Shown here one piece after another: positions 45,540-54,563 of a stretch of 64,000 bases of DNA; position 1 is the stretch's first letter, and each line of letters opens with the position of its first letter. This DNA comes from Xanthomonas boreopolis. Lineage in GTDB: Bacteria; Pseudomonadota; Gammaproteobacteria; Xanthomonadales; Xanthomonadaceae. A model generated the notes under the pieces. The model worked only from the letters and a program-made list of their open reading frames with translations. It made no database searches and had not been told where the DNA came from. The stretch covers positions 1 to 64,000 of the forward strand of contig BNBA01000018.1 of NCBI GenBank assembly GCA_014654535.1. The letters run 5' to 3'. The position numbers and the translations under genes were made by a program.

Positions 45540-47194
45540 GGCACGGCCCCCGGCCCGGCCCGCTCCGGCCGCAGGCGATACACGCTATCGGCCCAGGCCA
45601 TGGCGGCAGCGCTGTGGGTGGCGATCACCACGGCGCGGCCGCGCGCGTAGCTGCCCAGCGTGCGCAACAGGTCGGCCTCGGTATCCGGATCGAGGAAGGC
45701 GGTGGGTTCGTCGAGCAACAGCAGGTCGGGCTCGTGCAGCAGCAAGCGCGCCAGCGCGATGCGCCGCGCCTCGCCACCGGACAGGCCGAAGCCGCGTTCG
45801 CCGATCACCGTGTCCAGCCCGTCCGGCAACCGCGCGGCGAACCGCATCACCTGCGCCGCCTCGGCCACCGCGCGGATGCGGGCAAGGCTGGCCTGCGGGT
45901 CGGCCAGGCGCAGGTTGTCGGCGATGCTGCCGTGGAACAGGTAAGGCTGCTGCGCGGCGTAGCCGACCTTCACCCCCGGGCGCAGGCGCAGGCGGCCGTG
46001 TTCGGGCGGCAGCCAGCCGGCCATCGCTTCCAGGAGCGTGCTCTTGCCGCTGCCGCTCGGCCCGACCAGGGCCAGCCGTTGCCCGGGCTGCAACGCCAGC
46101 GAAACGCCGCGCAGCACCGCGGCCGGCGCGCCATGCGGGCGCAGGGCGAGGTCGCGCGCTTCCAGCAGCGGCGCATGCGCCTCGGCGACTTCCAGCGGCC
46201 GGGCCGGCGCCGCGTCGTCCGGCCCGGCCGGCACGTCGGTCGTCCCCAGCAACCGCTCCACCTCGGCCACGGCCGCCAGTGCGTTGGCGCGATCGTGGTA
46301 GTGCGCCGCCAATCGCCGCAGCGGCGCGAAGAACTCCGGTGCCAGCAACAGGCAGAACACGCCCACGCCGAGCGAACCGGCGCCGGCGATGGGCAGCATG
46401 CCCAGGTAGCCCAGGCCCAGGTACAGCGCGACCATCGCCACGCTCACCGAGGCGAAGAATTCCAGGGTCGTGGAGGACAGGAAGGCGATCCGCAGCACCT
46501 TCATCGTGCGCACGCGCACGCCCTCGGCGGCGGCGGCGATGCCCTCCAGTTCGGCCTCGCCGCGTCCGTACACGCGCAGCAGGCCCAGGCCCTTGAGCCG
46601 GTCGGCGAAGTGCCCGCCCATGCGGGCCAGCTCCGCCAGTTGCGCGCGCCCGGCGGCCTCCGCGCCCCACCCCACCAGCATCATGAAGAAAGGGATCAGC
46701 GGCGCCGTGCAGAACAGGATGATCGGTACCACCCGGTCCACGCAGGCCACCGCCACCAGGATCGCCAGCGGCACGACCGCGACCTCCACGCGGGCCAGCC
46801 GGTAGCCGGCGAAGTAGCCCTCCAGCGCATCGGCATGCGCCAGCAGCAGTTCGCCCAACTCGCCGGTGCGGCGCTGGCGCAGCCACAGCGGGCCCCGTTC
46901 CGCCAGCCGGCGGTAGACGCGGCGGCGCAGGGCCAGGCGCGCGGCATCGGCGACTTCGCCCGCCCACCACGACGACAGCGACTGCAGCCCCGAACGCGCG
47001 GCGAGCGTCGCCGCCAACACGGCGAACGCCGTCCAGAGCGTGGCCACCGGCCGATGCAGTTCGAAGGCGGCGTGCACGATCCACGCGATCGCGGCCGCCT
47101 GCGCCACCAGCAGCAGGCCGGACATGCCCGTCGCCGCCGCGGCTCCGGCATCGGTCCGCCTGGCGTCGCGGGCCAGGCTCGCCAGCCATTTCAC
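45536..47194 (-). CDS. cydD: Thiol reductant ABC exporter subunit CydD
   Basis: The CydC partner. From a GTG at 47194 (VKWLASLARDARRTDAG) it has 552 residues; an ATG at 47302 would add 36 Arg-rich residues that look unlike the family. Motifs: Walker A GPSGSGKST, signature LSGGEARRIALARLLL and Walker B LLLDEPTAFLDPDTEADLL. It lies divergent from cydAB with the FNR box in the intervening 390 nt. Confidence 0.93.
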   Translation of the reverse strand: MKWLASLARDARRTDAGAAAATGMSGLLLVAQAAAIAWIVHAAFELHRPVATLWTAFAVLAATLAARSGLQSLSSWWAGEVADAARLALRRRVYRRLAERGPLWLRQRRTGELGELLLAHADALEGYFAGYRLARVEVAVVPLAILVAVACVDRVVPIILFCTAPLIPFFMMLVGWGAEAAGRAQLAELARMGGHFADRLKGLGLLRVYGRGEAELEGIAAAAEGVRVRTMKVLRIAFLSSTTLEFFASVSVAMVALYLGLGYLGMLPIAGAGSLGVGVFCLLLAPEFFAPLRRLAAHYHDRANALAAVAEVERLLGTTDVPAGPDDAAPARPLEVAEAHAPLLEARDLALRPHGAPAAVLRGVSLALQPGQRLALVGPSGSGKSTLLEAMAGWLPPEHGRLRLRPGVKVGYAAQQPYLFHGSIADNLRLADPQASLARIRAVAEAAQVMRFAARLPDGLDTVIGERGFGLSGGEARRIALARLLLHEPDLLLLDEPTAFLDPDTEADLLRTLGSYARGRAVVIATHSAAAMAWADSVYRLRPERAGPGAVP

Positions 47195-47584
47195 GTGCCG
47201 TCGACGCGATCCGGACGTACCGTTGACGCGCGCGGGGCGGGCGCTCAAGACCACTCCATCGAAGCGTGGCGCACGCGGAGGCGCAAGGCGGAAGTCGCGC
47301 ACGTATCCGCCTGGATCGGCCCGACCGGGCGAAGCGCCATGCGATGTCGGCTTTCCCTACGTGACTTCAAGGAGGAGGACCGGCGACCGGCAGATCCCAT
47401 CTCAAAGTGCATGACGCGCTCCACAGGCTTCGATCGGTCCGTGATTGTAGTCGGGCCTTCCGTCCGGAGCGCCAGCATCGGCCATGGGGCAAATCGTCGC
47501 ATTGATCTGGATCAACGCGGGGCACACCATCCCGGCCGATCATCCGCCGCAGCACTTCCCAAGGAACCCACCAGGTAGCCAGCC
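47195..47584. other. Divergent cydD-cydA intergenic region
   Basis: 390 nt between the divergent cyd operons, with no gene. A perfect FNR-type site lies near the cydA end (47502-47515). No clear sigma70 elements were identified by eye on either strand. Confidence 0.7.
47502..47515 (+). promoter_or_regulatory. FNR/ANR-family binding site upstream of cydA
   Basis: TTGATCTGGATCAA matches the TTGAT-N4-ATCAA consensus in both half-sites. It is centred about 76 nt upstream of the cydA ATG, consistent with oxygen-responsive activation of the high-affinity bd oxidase. Confidence 0.85.
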
Positions 47585-49177
47585 ATGATCGACTCGACAG
47601 TCGTAGAACTGTCGCGGCTGCAGTTCGCACTGACCGCGATGTACCACTTCCTCTTCGTGCCCCTCACCCTGGGGCTGTCCTTCATGATCGCGATCATGGA
47701 GAGCGTCTACGTCATGACCGGGCGCGACGTATGGCGGCGCATGACGATCTTCTGGGGCGTGCTGTTCGGCATCAACTTCGCGATGGGCGTCGGCACCGGC
47801 ATCGTGATGGAGTTCCAGTTCGGCATGAACTGGTCGTACTACAGCCACTACGTGGGCGACGTGTTCGGCGCGCCGCTGGCGATCGAAGGGCTGATGGCGT
47901 TCTTCCTGGAGGCGACCTTCGTCGGCCTGTTCTTCTTCGGCTGGAACCGCCTCTCGCGCGTGCAGCACCTCGCCGTCACCTGGCTGATGGCGCTGGGCAC
48001 CAACTTCTCGGCGCTGTGGATCCTGATCGCCAACGGCTGGATGCAGAACCCGACCGGCGCGGTGTTCAACCCCGACACGATGCGCATGGAGGTGGTGGAC
48101 TTCATGGCGGTGCTGTTCAACCCGGTGGCGCAGGCCAAGTTCGTGCACACCGTCAGCGCCGGCTACGTGCTGGGCGCGACCTTCGTGATGGCGATCTCGG
48201 CGTTCTACCTGCTGCGCGGCAGGCACCGCGACGTCGCGCGCCGCTCGTTCGCGGTCGCCGCCGCGTTCGGCCTGCTTTCCTCGCTTTCGGTGGTGGTGCT
48301 GGGCGACGAGAGCGGCTACGCCGCCAACGAGCACCAGAAGATGAAGCTGGCCGCGATCGAGGCGATGTGGGAAACCGAGGCGGCCCCGGCCGACTTCACC
48401 GCGTTCGGCATCCCCAACCAGGCCACGCACCGGAACGACCATGCGATCAAGATCCCCTACCTGATGGGGTTGATCGCCACCCGTTCGCTCGACCAGCCGA
48501 TCCCGGGCATCCTCGAACTGGTGGAGCGCGCCGAACACCGCGTGCGCGGCGGCCAGCTGGCCTACGGCGCGCTGCAGCGCCTGCGCGCCGACAGGAACGA
48601 CGCCGAGGCGCGCGAGATGTTCGAGCGCCATTGGCAGGACCTGGGGCACGGCCTGCTGCTCAAGCGCTATCGCGAGGACATCCTCGACGCCACGCCCGAG
48701 CAGATCGCCCAGGCGGCGATGGACACCGTGCCGCGCGTGCTGCCGCTGTTCTGGACCTTCCGCGTGATGGCGGGCATCGGCTTCTACCTCATCGCGTTCT
48801 TCGCCGTGGCGTTCTGGTTCGCCTGCAAGCACACCTTCGAGGAGAAGAGGTGGTTCCTGAGGGTGGCGGTGTGGACGCTGCCGCTGCCGTGGATCGCGAT
48901 CGAATGCGGCTGGTTCATCGCCGAGTACGGCCGCCAGCCCTGGGCAGTGGAAGGCGTGCTGCCTACGTTCTACGCCGCCTCGGGCCTGGCGCTGCACCAG
49001 ATCCTGCTGTCGCTGTGCGGGTTCGTGGCGATCTATACCGTGCTGATGGTCATCGAGATCAAGCTGATGCTCAAGTCGATCCGCAAGGGGCCGGACGAAC
49101 TCGCCCCGCCGCTGCCGGCGCCGCGATCGCCCGATGCCCCCCTCGGCACCGAAGCGCTGGCCGGCGGCCAGCCGTAA
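47585..49177 (+). CDS. cydA: Cytochrome bd ubiquinol oxidase subunit I
   Basis: The heme-bearing subunit of the bd quinol oxidase, 530 residues, long-Q-loop type by length. The N-terminal LSRLQFALTAMYHFLFVPL contains the conserved His (about 21). MEFQFGMNWSYYSHYVGDVFG and KFVHTVSAGYVLGATF carry further heme contacts, and GWFIAEYGRQPW is the family hallmark. cydB follows after 15 nt. Confidence 0.97.
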   Translation: MIDSTVVELSRLQFALTAMYHFLFVPLTLGLSFMIAIMESVYVMTGRDVWRRMTIFWGVLFGINFAMGVGTGIVMEFQFGMNWSYYSHYVGDVFGAPLAIEGLMAFFLEATFVGLFFFGWNRLSRVQHLAVTWLMALGTNFSALWILIANGWMQNPTGAVFNPDTMRMEVVDFMAVLFNPVAQAKFVHTVSAGYVLGATFVMAISAFYLLRGRHRDVARRSFAVAAAFGLLSSLSVVVLGDESGYAANEHQKMKLAAIEAMWETEAAPADFTAFGIPNQATHRNDHAIKIPYLMGLIATRSLDQPIPGILELVERAEHRVRGGQLAYGALQRLRADRNDAEAREMFERHWQDLGHGLLLKRYREDILDATPEQIAQAAMDTVPRVLPLFWTFRVMAGIGFYLIAFFAVAFWFACKHTFEEKRWFLRVAVWTLPLPWIAIECGWFIAEYGRQPWAVEGVLPTFYAASGLALHQILLSLCGFVAIYTVLMVIEIKLMLKSIRKGPDELAPPLPAPRSPDAPLGTEALAGGQP

Positions 49178-49192
49178 GCCAGGAGACCCCTC

Positions 49193-50344
49193 ATGGATTT
49201 CGTATTGCTCGACTACACGACGCTGCGCGTGATCTGGTGGCTGCTGCTCGGCGTGCTGCTGATCGGCTTCGCGGTGATGGACGGCTTCGACCTGGGCGTC
49301 GGCACCCTGTTGCCGTTCGTGGCCCGCGACGACGCCGAGCGCCGGCTGGTGGTGAACACCATCGGCCCGGTCTGGGAAGGCAACCAGGTATGGCTGATCC
49401 TGGGCGGCGGCGCGATCTTCGCCGCCTGGCCGCCGCTGTACGCGGTGAGCTTCTCCGGGTTCTACCTGGCGATGTTCGTGATCCTGTTCGCGCTGATCCT
49501 GCGCCCGGTCGGCTTCAAGTTCCGCGGCAAGCTGGCCAGCCCGCGCTGGCGCAGCAACTGGGACTGGGCCCTGTTCGTCGGCGGGTTCGTGCCTTCGCTG
49601 ATCATGGGCGTGGCGGTGGGCAACGTGCTGCTGGGCGTGCCCTTCCATTTCGACGACAGCATGCGGGTGTTCTACACCGGCTCGTTCTTCGGCCTGCTGA
49701 CGCCGTTCGCCCTGCTGGCCGGGCTGCTCAGCGTGGCGATGCTGGTGGCGCACGGCGCGGCCATGCTGGTGCTGAAGACCGACGGCCCGGTCGCCGAGCG
49801 CGCCGCGAAGTACGGCAGCCTCGCCGCGGTCGCCGCGTTCGCGCTGTTCGCGCTGGGCGGCGTCCTGGTCGCCACCTGGCTGCCGGGCTACGCGATCACC
49901 TCGGCCCAGGCCACCGACCTGGACACCAACCCGCTGCTGAAGACCGCCGCGCTCGGCAGCGCCGGCGGCTGGCTGCACAACTACCGCGCGATGCCGGCCA
50001 CGCTGCTCGCCCCGGCCGTGGGCCTGCTCGGGCTGCTGGCCAGCGCGCTGCTGCTGCGCCGCCGCCGCGGCGGGCTGGCCTTCCTCGCCTCGGGCGCGGG
50101 CATCGCCGGCGTCATCCTGACCGTCGGCCTGGCGATCTTCCCGTTCCTGCTGCCCTCCTCCAGCGTGCCGGCCGCCAGCCTCACGGTGTGGGACGCCTCC
50201 AGCAGCCACCTGACACTGTGGATCATGCTGCTGGTCACCGCGCTGTTCCTGCCGATCATCGTGGCCTACACCACCTGGGTGTACCGCGTGCTCAAGGGCA
50301 AGGTCACCGCCGACGAGCTGGGCAGCAACCCCAACGCCTATTGA
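49193..50344 (+). CDS. cydB: Cytochrome bd ubiquinol oxidase subunit II
   Basis: The second membrane subunit, 383 residues. It opens with LLDYTTLRVIWWLLLGVLLI and the conserved GFAVMDGFDLGVGTLLPFVA, then NQVWLILGGGAIFAAWP, and ends in family-typical VYRVLKGKVTADEL. A three-unit repeat array separates it from cydX. Confidence 0.97.
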   Translation: MDFVLLDYTTLRVIWWLLLGVLLIGFAVMDGFDLGVGTLLPFVARDDAERRLVVNTIGPVWEGNQVWLILGGGAIFAAWPPLYAVSFSGFYLAMFVILFALILRPVGFKFRGKLASPRWRSNWDWALFVGGFVPSLIMGVAVGNVLLGVPFHFDDSMRVFYTGSFFGLLTPFALLAGLLSVAMLVAHGAAMLVLKTDGPVAERAAKYGSLAAVAAFALFALGGVLVATWLPGYAITSAQATDLDTNPLLKTAALGSAGGWLHNYRAMPATLLAPAVGLLGLLASALLLRRRRGGLAFLASGAGIAGVILTVGLAIFPFLLPSSSVPAASLTVWDASSSHLTLWIMLLVTALFLPIIVAYTTWVYRVLKGKVTADELGSNPNAY

Positions 50345-50369
50345 TCGCCGGGTTTCCCGCAGTTGAATC

Positions 50370-50488
50370 CCCGCACATGGATGTGCGGGCTCTTGCAGAG
50401 GGACCTGCCCGTCGAATCCCCGCGCATGGACGTGCGGGCTCTTGCAGAGGGACCTGCCCGGTCGAATCCCCGCACATGGCTGTGCGGG
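50370..50488. repeat. Three family A palindromes at 49-50 bp period between cydB and cydX
   Basis: Palindromes at 50370-50389, 50419-50438 and 50469-50488 (CCCGCACATGGATGTGCGGG with one or two substitutions) are each followed by CTCTTGC and a spacer AGAGGGACCTGCCCGTCGAAT or a variant. The whole unit is repeated directly. Spacers are nearly identical, so this is not a CRISPR array. Confidence 0.92.
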
Positions 50489-50524
50489 CTCTTGCGAAGG
50501 ACTCGCCCAAAGGAGCAAACGACA

Positions 50525-50635
50525 ATGTGGTACTTCGCCTGGATCCTCGGTACCGGCCTGGCCTCGCTGGCCGCCGTGCTCAACGGCATGTGGTTCGAGA
50601 TGCGCGAGGAGGATGCGCCGGGAAACGGACGCTGA
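50525..50635 (+). CDS. cydX: Cytochrome bd oxidase small subunit CydX
   Basis: A 36-residue single-helix subunit that stabilises the bd oxidase hemes. MWYFAWILGTGLASLAAVLN followed by GMWFEMREED has the CydX/YbgT signature (MWYF.WILG and a Trp/Glu-rich end). GGAG at 50512-50515 gives a ribosome-binding site. Confidence 0.95.
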   Translation: MWYFAWILGTGLASLAAVLNGMWFEMREEDAPGNGR

Positions 50636-50644
50636 AGGCAAGAC

Positions 50645-50673
50645 TTGCCGCGCCGTGAGCGATCCCGCATCAT
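50645..50673 (+). promoter_or_regulatory. Promoter of the first tRNA-Pro
   Basis: TTGCCG (50645-50650), 17-nt spacer, CATCAT (50668-50673), 12 nt before the mature tRNA end. The same -35 and spacing occur before the second copy. Confidence 0.65.
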
Positions 50674-50685
50674 GTGCGCCCACCG

Positions 50686-50762
<77 letters not shown>

Positions 50763-50768
50763 GTTCAG

Positions 50769-50795
50769 CAAGGGCCGGCGCAAGCCGGCCTTTTT
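50769..50795 (+). terminator. Rho-independent terminator of tRNA-Pro copy 1
   Basis: The stem GGCCGGC/GCCGGCC with loop GCAA (50773-50790) is followed by TTTTT. Confidence 0.85.
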
Positions 50796-50853
50796 GCGCG
50801 CCTACCGGCGGCCGGCGCGGGTCCCCCGGCCGCCCCCGGTTCATCGAAAGCGC

Positions 50854-50882
50854 TTGCCGGAGCCGCGATATCCCGGTATCAT
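50854..50882 (+). promoter_or_regulatory. Promoter of the second tRNA-Pro
   Basis: TTGCCG (50854-50859), 17-nt spacer, TATCAT (50877-50882), 12 nt before the mature tRNA end. Confidence 0.75.
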
Positions 50883-50894
50883 GCGCGGCTCATT

Positions 50895-50972
<78 letters not shown>

Positions 50973-50998
50973 CCGCCAGGATGGTGGACATTCGGAAC

Positions 50999-51030
50999 GC
51001 CGGAAAGCTTCAGCTTTCCGGCGTTTTTTT
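50999..51030 (+). terminator. Rho-independent terminator after tRNA-Pro copy 2
   Basis: An 11-bp stem GCCGGAAAGCT/AGCTTTCCGGC with a 2-nt centre is followed by seven T. Confidence 0.9.
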
Positions 51031-51051
51031 GTGCCCGGGCTCCGCCCTCCC

Positions 51052-52965
51052 TCACAGCACCGGCAACTCGATGAAGCTCGCCCGCTCCGGCGTATGCCAC
51101 ACGCGCTGCGTGGCCTTGCGGTAGTCGCCGGGCTTGGCGAAGTAGATGTTCGGCACGTAGGTCTGCGGATTGCGGTCGTACAGCGGGAACAGGCTGGACT
51201 GCACCTGCACCATCACCCGGTGCCCGCGCTGGAACGTATGGTTGGCGTTGGGCAGGTCGAAGCGGTATTGCAACGGCTGGCCGGCGGCGAGCGGCGCGGG
51301 ATGCTCGAAGCTCTCGCGATAGCGGCCGCGGAAGATCGCCAGCGATACCGGCAGCTCGTAGCCGGCCATCCTGGGATCGGTCGCGTTCTCTTCGGGATAC
51401 ACGTCGATGAGCTTGACCACCCAGTCGCTGTCGGTGCCGCTGGTCGATGCCTGCAGGTTGACCTTGGGCACGCCGGCGATGCGCATCGGCTCGGCCAGCG
51501 GCTCGCTGACGAAGGTCAACACGTCGGGACGCCCGTCGACGAAGCGCTGGTCCTTGACCAGCCAGGTGGTCCACATGTCGCGGTCGCCGAAGCTCACCGG
51601 GCGCGGCGCGAACGGCACCGGCTTGGCCGGATCGGACACGTATTCCTCGTATTCGCCCTGCCCGGCCTTCGGCGCGTCGAACGAAAGCGCGCCGCCCGCG
51701 GCCAGGTACAGCGGCCGGGCCTTGGCCTGGCATCCCTTCTCGCAGCTCAGTGGCCACTTCTGCAGCCGGTTCCAGCGGTTGGCGCCGGTGTCGTAGATCA
51801 GCACCGGGGGCGTATCGGCCTTCGGCGCGCCATCGACCAGATACTGGTCGAAGAACGGCTTGAGCACGTCGCGGCGGAACTGCAGCGCGGTGTCGCCGTC
51901 GAAGTCCAGCTCGCCGAGCGAGGCGCCGCCGTAGTTCACCTGGCTGTGGCGCCACGGCCCCATCACCAGGTAGTTGCGGTCGTTGCGAGCATCGCGGCCT
52001 TCCATCGCCTGGTAGCTGTGGTTGGCGCCGTACATGTCCTCCTGGTCCCACAGGCCTTGCAGCCACATCGTCGGCACCTTCAGCGGCGTCCTCGCCATCA
52101 CCTTGTCGAGCGCCTGCTGCTGCCAGAACGCGTCGTAGGCGGGATGCTCGGTCAGCTTGTGCCACCACGGCAGCTGCTCCAGGCCCGCGGCCTTGGCGTA
52201 GTCCCCGGCCGAACCGGCGGCGAGGAAATTGCTGTAGTCGTCGCGGCCGGCGCGCGGGATCGACGTGCCTTTCCCGCGCTGGGTCAGCTGGCCGGTGAAG
52301 TAGTCGAAGTTGACCTGGCGGAACGCGCCGTAGTTGAGCCAGTCGTCACCCATCCAGCCGTCGATCATCGGGCTTTCCGGCGCGGCGACCTTCAGCGCCG
52401 GATGCGGGTCGGTCAGCGCCATCACCACGGTGAAGCCTTCGTACGAGGAGCCGATCATGCCGACCTTGCCGTTGGACTCGGGCACGTGCTTCACCAGCCA
52501 GTCGATGGTGTCCCAGGCGTCGGTGGCGTGGTCGACCGGCGTGTCGTTGAGCGGCCCGCGCAGCGGCCGGGTCATGACGTAGTCTCCCTCGGAACCGTAC
52601 TTGCCGCGGATGTCCTGGAACACGCGGATATAGCCGCCATCGACGAACACGTCGTCGCCCTGCGGCAGCAGGTCCTTCATGTGCGGCGACAGCAGCCGCT
52701 CGGCGCGCCCGTCCGCGTTGTACGGCGTGCGCGTGAGCAGGATGGGCGCGCCGCGGGCGCCCTTGGGCACCACGATGACGGTATGCAGCTTCACGCCGTC
52801 GCGCATCGGGATCATCACCTCGCGCTTGACGTAGTCGTTGGCCGCGTCCGGTGCGACGAAAGGCTTGCCGGTGATGTCCGGCGTCATCGGCGAGGTCTGG
52901 CCGAAAGCGGCCGGGACCAGGACGGCGCAGGCGAGCGCCAGGGCGAGCGGGCGAAGAACGGGCAT
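51052..52965 (-). CDS. Alpha-amino-acid ester hydrolase (CocE/NonD-family, exported)
   Basis: A 637-residue exported serine hydrolase. A signal peptide (about 1-22, ending AAFG) precedes the alpha/beta-hydrolase domain. The nucleophile elbow MIGSSYEGFT has Ser near 174, and the catalytic His is expected in MGPWRHSQVNYGG. The N-terminal VKREVMIPMRDGVKL and the C-terminal jelly-roll (FQRGHRVMVQVQSSLFPLYD) complete the family. Xanthomonas enzymes of this kind hydrolyse and synthesise beta-lactam amides of alpha-amino acids; the native substrate is uncertain. It is monocistronic. Confidence 0.9.
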   Translation of the reverse strand: MPVLRPLALALACAVLVPAAFGQTSPMTPDITGKPFVAPDAANDYVKREVMIPMRDGVKLHTVIVVPKGARGAPILLTRTPYNADGRAERLLSPHMKDLLPQGDDVFVDGGYIRVFQDIRGKYGSEGDYVMTRPLRGPLNDTPVDHATDAWDTIDWLVKHVPESNGKVGMIGSSYEGFTVVMALTDPHPALKVAAPESPMIDGWMGDDWLNYGAFRQVNFDYFTGQLTQRGKGTSIPRAGRDDYSNFLAAGSAGDYAKAAGLEQLPWWHKLTEHPAYDAFWQQQALDKVMARTPLKVPTMWLQGLWDQEDMYGANHSYQAMEGRDARNDRNYLVMGPWRHSQVNYGGASLGELDFDGDTALQFRRDVLKPFFDQYLVDGAPKADTPPVLIYDTGANRWNRLQKWPLSCEKGCQAKARPLYLAAGGALSFDAPKAGQGEYEEYVSDPAKPVPFAPRPVSFGDRDMWTTWLVKDQRFVDGRPDVLTFVSEPLAEPMRIAGVPKVNLQASTSGTDSDWVVKLIDVYPEENATDPRMAGYELPVSLAIFRGRYRESFEHPAPLAAGQPLQYRFDLPNANHTFQRGHRVMVQVQSSLFPLYDRNPQTYVPNIYFAKPGDYRKATQRVWHTPERASFIELPVL

Positions 52966-53055
52966 GGGCGGACTCCGGTGGGAACCTGCGGAGTCTAGCC
53001 AGTCAGAAGCGCATCGTTACCGTGACGAAAGCCATAGGCGAGCGAGTATCTGCCC

Positions 53056-53171
53056 GTGGGAGCGGCTTCAGCCGCGATGAGGTTTTACCATTCAGATCCC
53101 CGCACATGGATGCGCGGGCTTTTGCAGAGGGACCTGCATGAAAACCCCATCGCGGCTGAAGCCGCTCCCAC
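53056..53171. repeat. Nested inverted repeat (family B arms enclosing a family A palindrome)
   Basis: Perfect 24-nt arms (53056-53079 and 53148-53171, beginning GTGGGAGCGGCTTCAGCC) are separated by 68 nt that contain a family A palindrome at 53099-53118. The family B arms recur at 56037-56104. It lies just downstream of proA. Confidence 0.9.
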
Positions 53172-53192
53172 AAGAGCCGCTCCTACGAGACG

Positions 53193-54449
53193 CTACTGGA
53201 TGTTGCGGGTCTGCCCTTCCCCGCGCACCACGAAGCGTTCCACCGTCAGCGCTTCCAGGCCCATCGGGCCATAGGAATGCAGCCGCGTGGTGGAGATGCC
53301 GATCTCCGCGCCGAGCCCCAGCTCGCCGCCGTCGGAGAAGCGCGAGGACGCGTTGACCATCACCACCGCCGAACGCAAGGCCTGCACGAACGCCTCGGCA
53401 TTGCCGGCATCGCCGGTGGCGATCACCTCGGTATGGTCGGAGCCGTAATGGCGGATGTGGTCGATGGCGGCCTGCAGGCCGGGCACGACGCGCACGGCCA
53501 GCACCAGGTCCAGGTACTCGGCGGCGTAATCCTCGTCGGTGGCCGGCGCGATGCCCGGCACCAGCGCACGCGTGGCGTCGTCGCCGCGCAGCTCCACCTT
53601 GTAGCCCCGCAGCGCCTCGGCGGCCCTGGGCAGGAACGCGGGCGCGATGTCGGCATGCACCAGCAGCGTTTCCAGCGAATTGCAGGCCGCCGGGCGCGAC
53701 ACCTTGCCGTCCACCAGCAGCCGCACCGCCAGGTCGATGTCGGCCGAGGCGTCCACGAACAGGTGGCACACGCCCTTGTAGTGCTTGATCACCGGCACGC
53801 GCGCATGCTCGGCGACGAAACGGATCAGCCCCTCGCCGCCGCGCGGGATCGCCAGGTCGACGATGTCGTTGAGCTGCAGCAGCTCCAGCATGGTCTCGCG
53901 GCGCAAATCGGTGACCAGCGTCAGCGCGGCCTCCGGGACACCGGCCGCGGCCAGCGCCCGCTTCAGCGCCGCGGCGATCGCGGTATTGGAATGGATCGCC
54001 TCGGAGCCGCCGCGCAGGATCACGCCGTTGCCGGCCTTGATGCACAGCGCCGCCGCGTCGGCGGTGACGTTCGGGCGCGCCTCGTAGATCATCGCGATCA
54101 CGCCCAGCGGGACGCGCACCTTCTGCACGCGGATGCCGTTGGGGCGCACGTCCTCGCGCGTCACCAGGCCGACCGGATCCGGCAGCGCCGCGACCTCGCG
54201 CAGCGCGGCGGCGATGCCGGCCAGCCGCTTCGGGTCGAGCGCCAGGCGATCCAGCATGGCGTTGCCGGTGCCCTTCTCGCGCGCCGCATCCAGGTCCTTC
54301 GCGTTGGCGGCCAGGATCGCATCGGCATCGTCCTCCAATACCGCGGCCATCGACTCCAGCAAGGCCCGCTTGGCATCGGAAGACAGCGTGGCCAGCGTCT
54401 GGGCCGCGTCGCGGCATTGCAGGGCGAGGGTCTTGATGTCTGAGGTCAT
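53193..54449 (-). CDS. proA: Gamma-glutamyl phosphate reductase
   Basis: This enzyme reduces gamma-glutamyl phosphate to glutamate-5-semialdehyde in proline synthesis, 418 residues. ALDH-superfamily motifs include [20 protein letters not shown] and [20 protein letters not shown]. The catalytic Cys is in [15 protein letters not shown], and [17 protein letters not shown] follows. The start [14 protein letters not shown] is used. It lies 114 nt after proB, the last gene of the cluster. Confidence 0.96.
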   Translation of the reverse strand: MTSDIKTLALQCRDAAQTLATLSSDAKRALLESMAAVLEDDADAILAANAKDLDAAREKGTGNAMLDRLALDPKRLAGIAAALREVAALPDPVGLVTREDVRPNGIRVQKVRVPLGVIAMIYEARPNVTADAAALCIKAGNGVILRGGSEAIHSNTAIAAALKRALAAAGVPEAALTLVTDLRRETMLELLQLNDIVDLAIPRGGEGLIRFVAEHARVPVIKHYKGVCHLFVDASADIDLAVRLLVDGKVSRPAACNSLETLLVHADIAPAFLPRAAEALRGYKVELRGDDATRALVPGIAPATDEDYAAEYLDLVLAVRVVPGLQAAIDHIRHYGSDHTEVIATGDAGNAEAFVQALRSAVVMVNASSRFSDGGELGLGAEIGISTTRLHSYGPMGLEALTVERFVVRGEGQTRNIQ

Positions 54450-54563
54450 GGGAATACCCGGAATCGTTCCAAGGGGAGCAGCTGCGGTGGCGGGAGGGAC
54501 TTCAGTGCCGGCCGACATTATCGAAAAAGCGTCGGGACTGGAGTCCCGCCCACGGGGGAACCA

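Noticed and set aside
50370-50488. Possible CRISPR array (repeats at 49-50 bp period)
   Set aside because: Only three units, and the spacers are nearly identical to one another; the same palindrome occurs singly elsewhere. It is a REP-like family, and no cas gene is present.
47540-50683. Minus-strand ORF of over 1000 codons opposite cydAB
   Set aside because: It is rich in His/Gln/Arg with no recognisable domain, and lies over cydA and cydB, whose products are clearly real. High G+C shadow.
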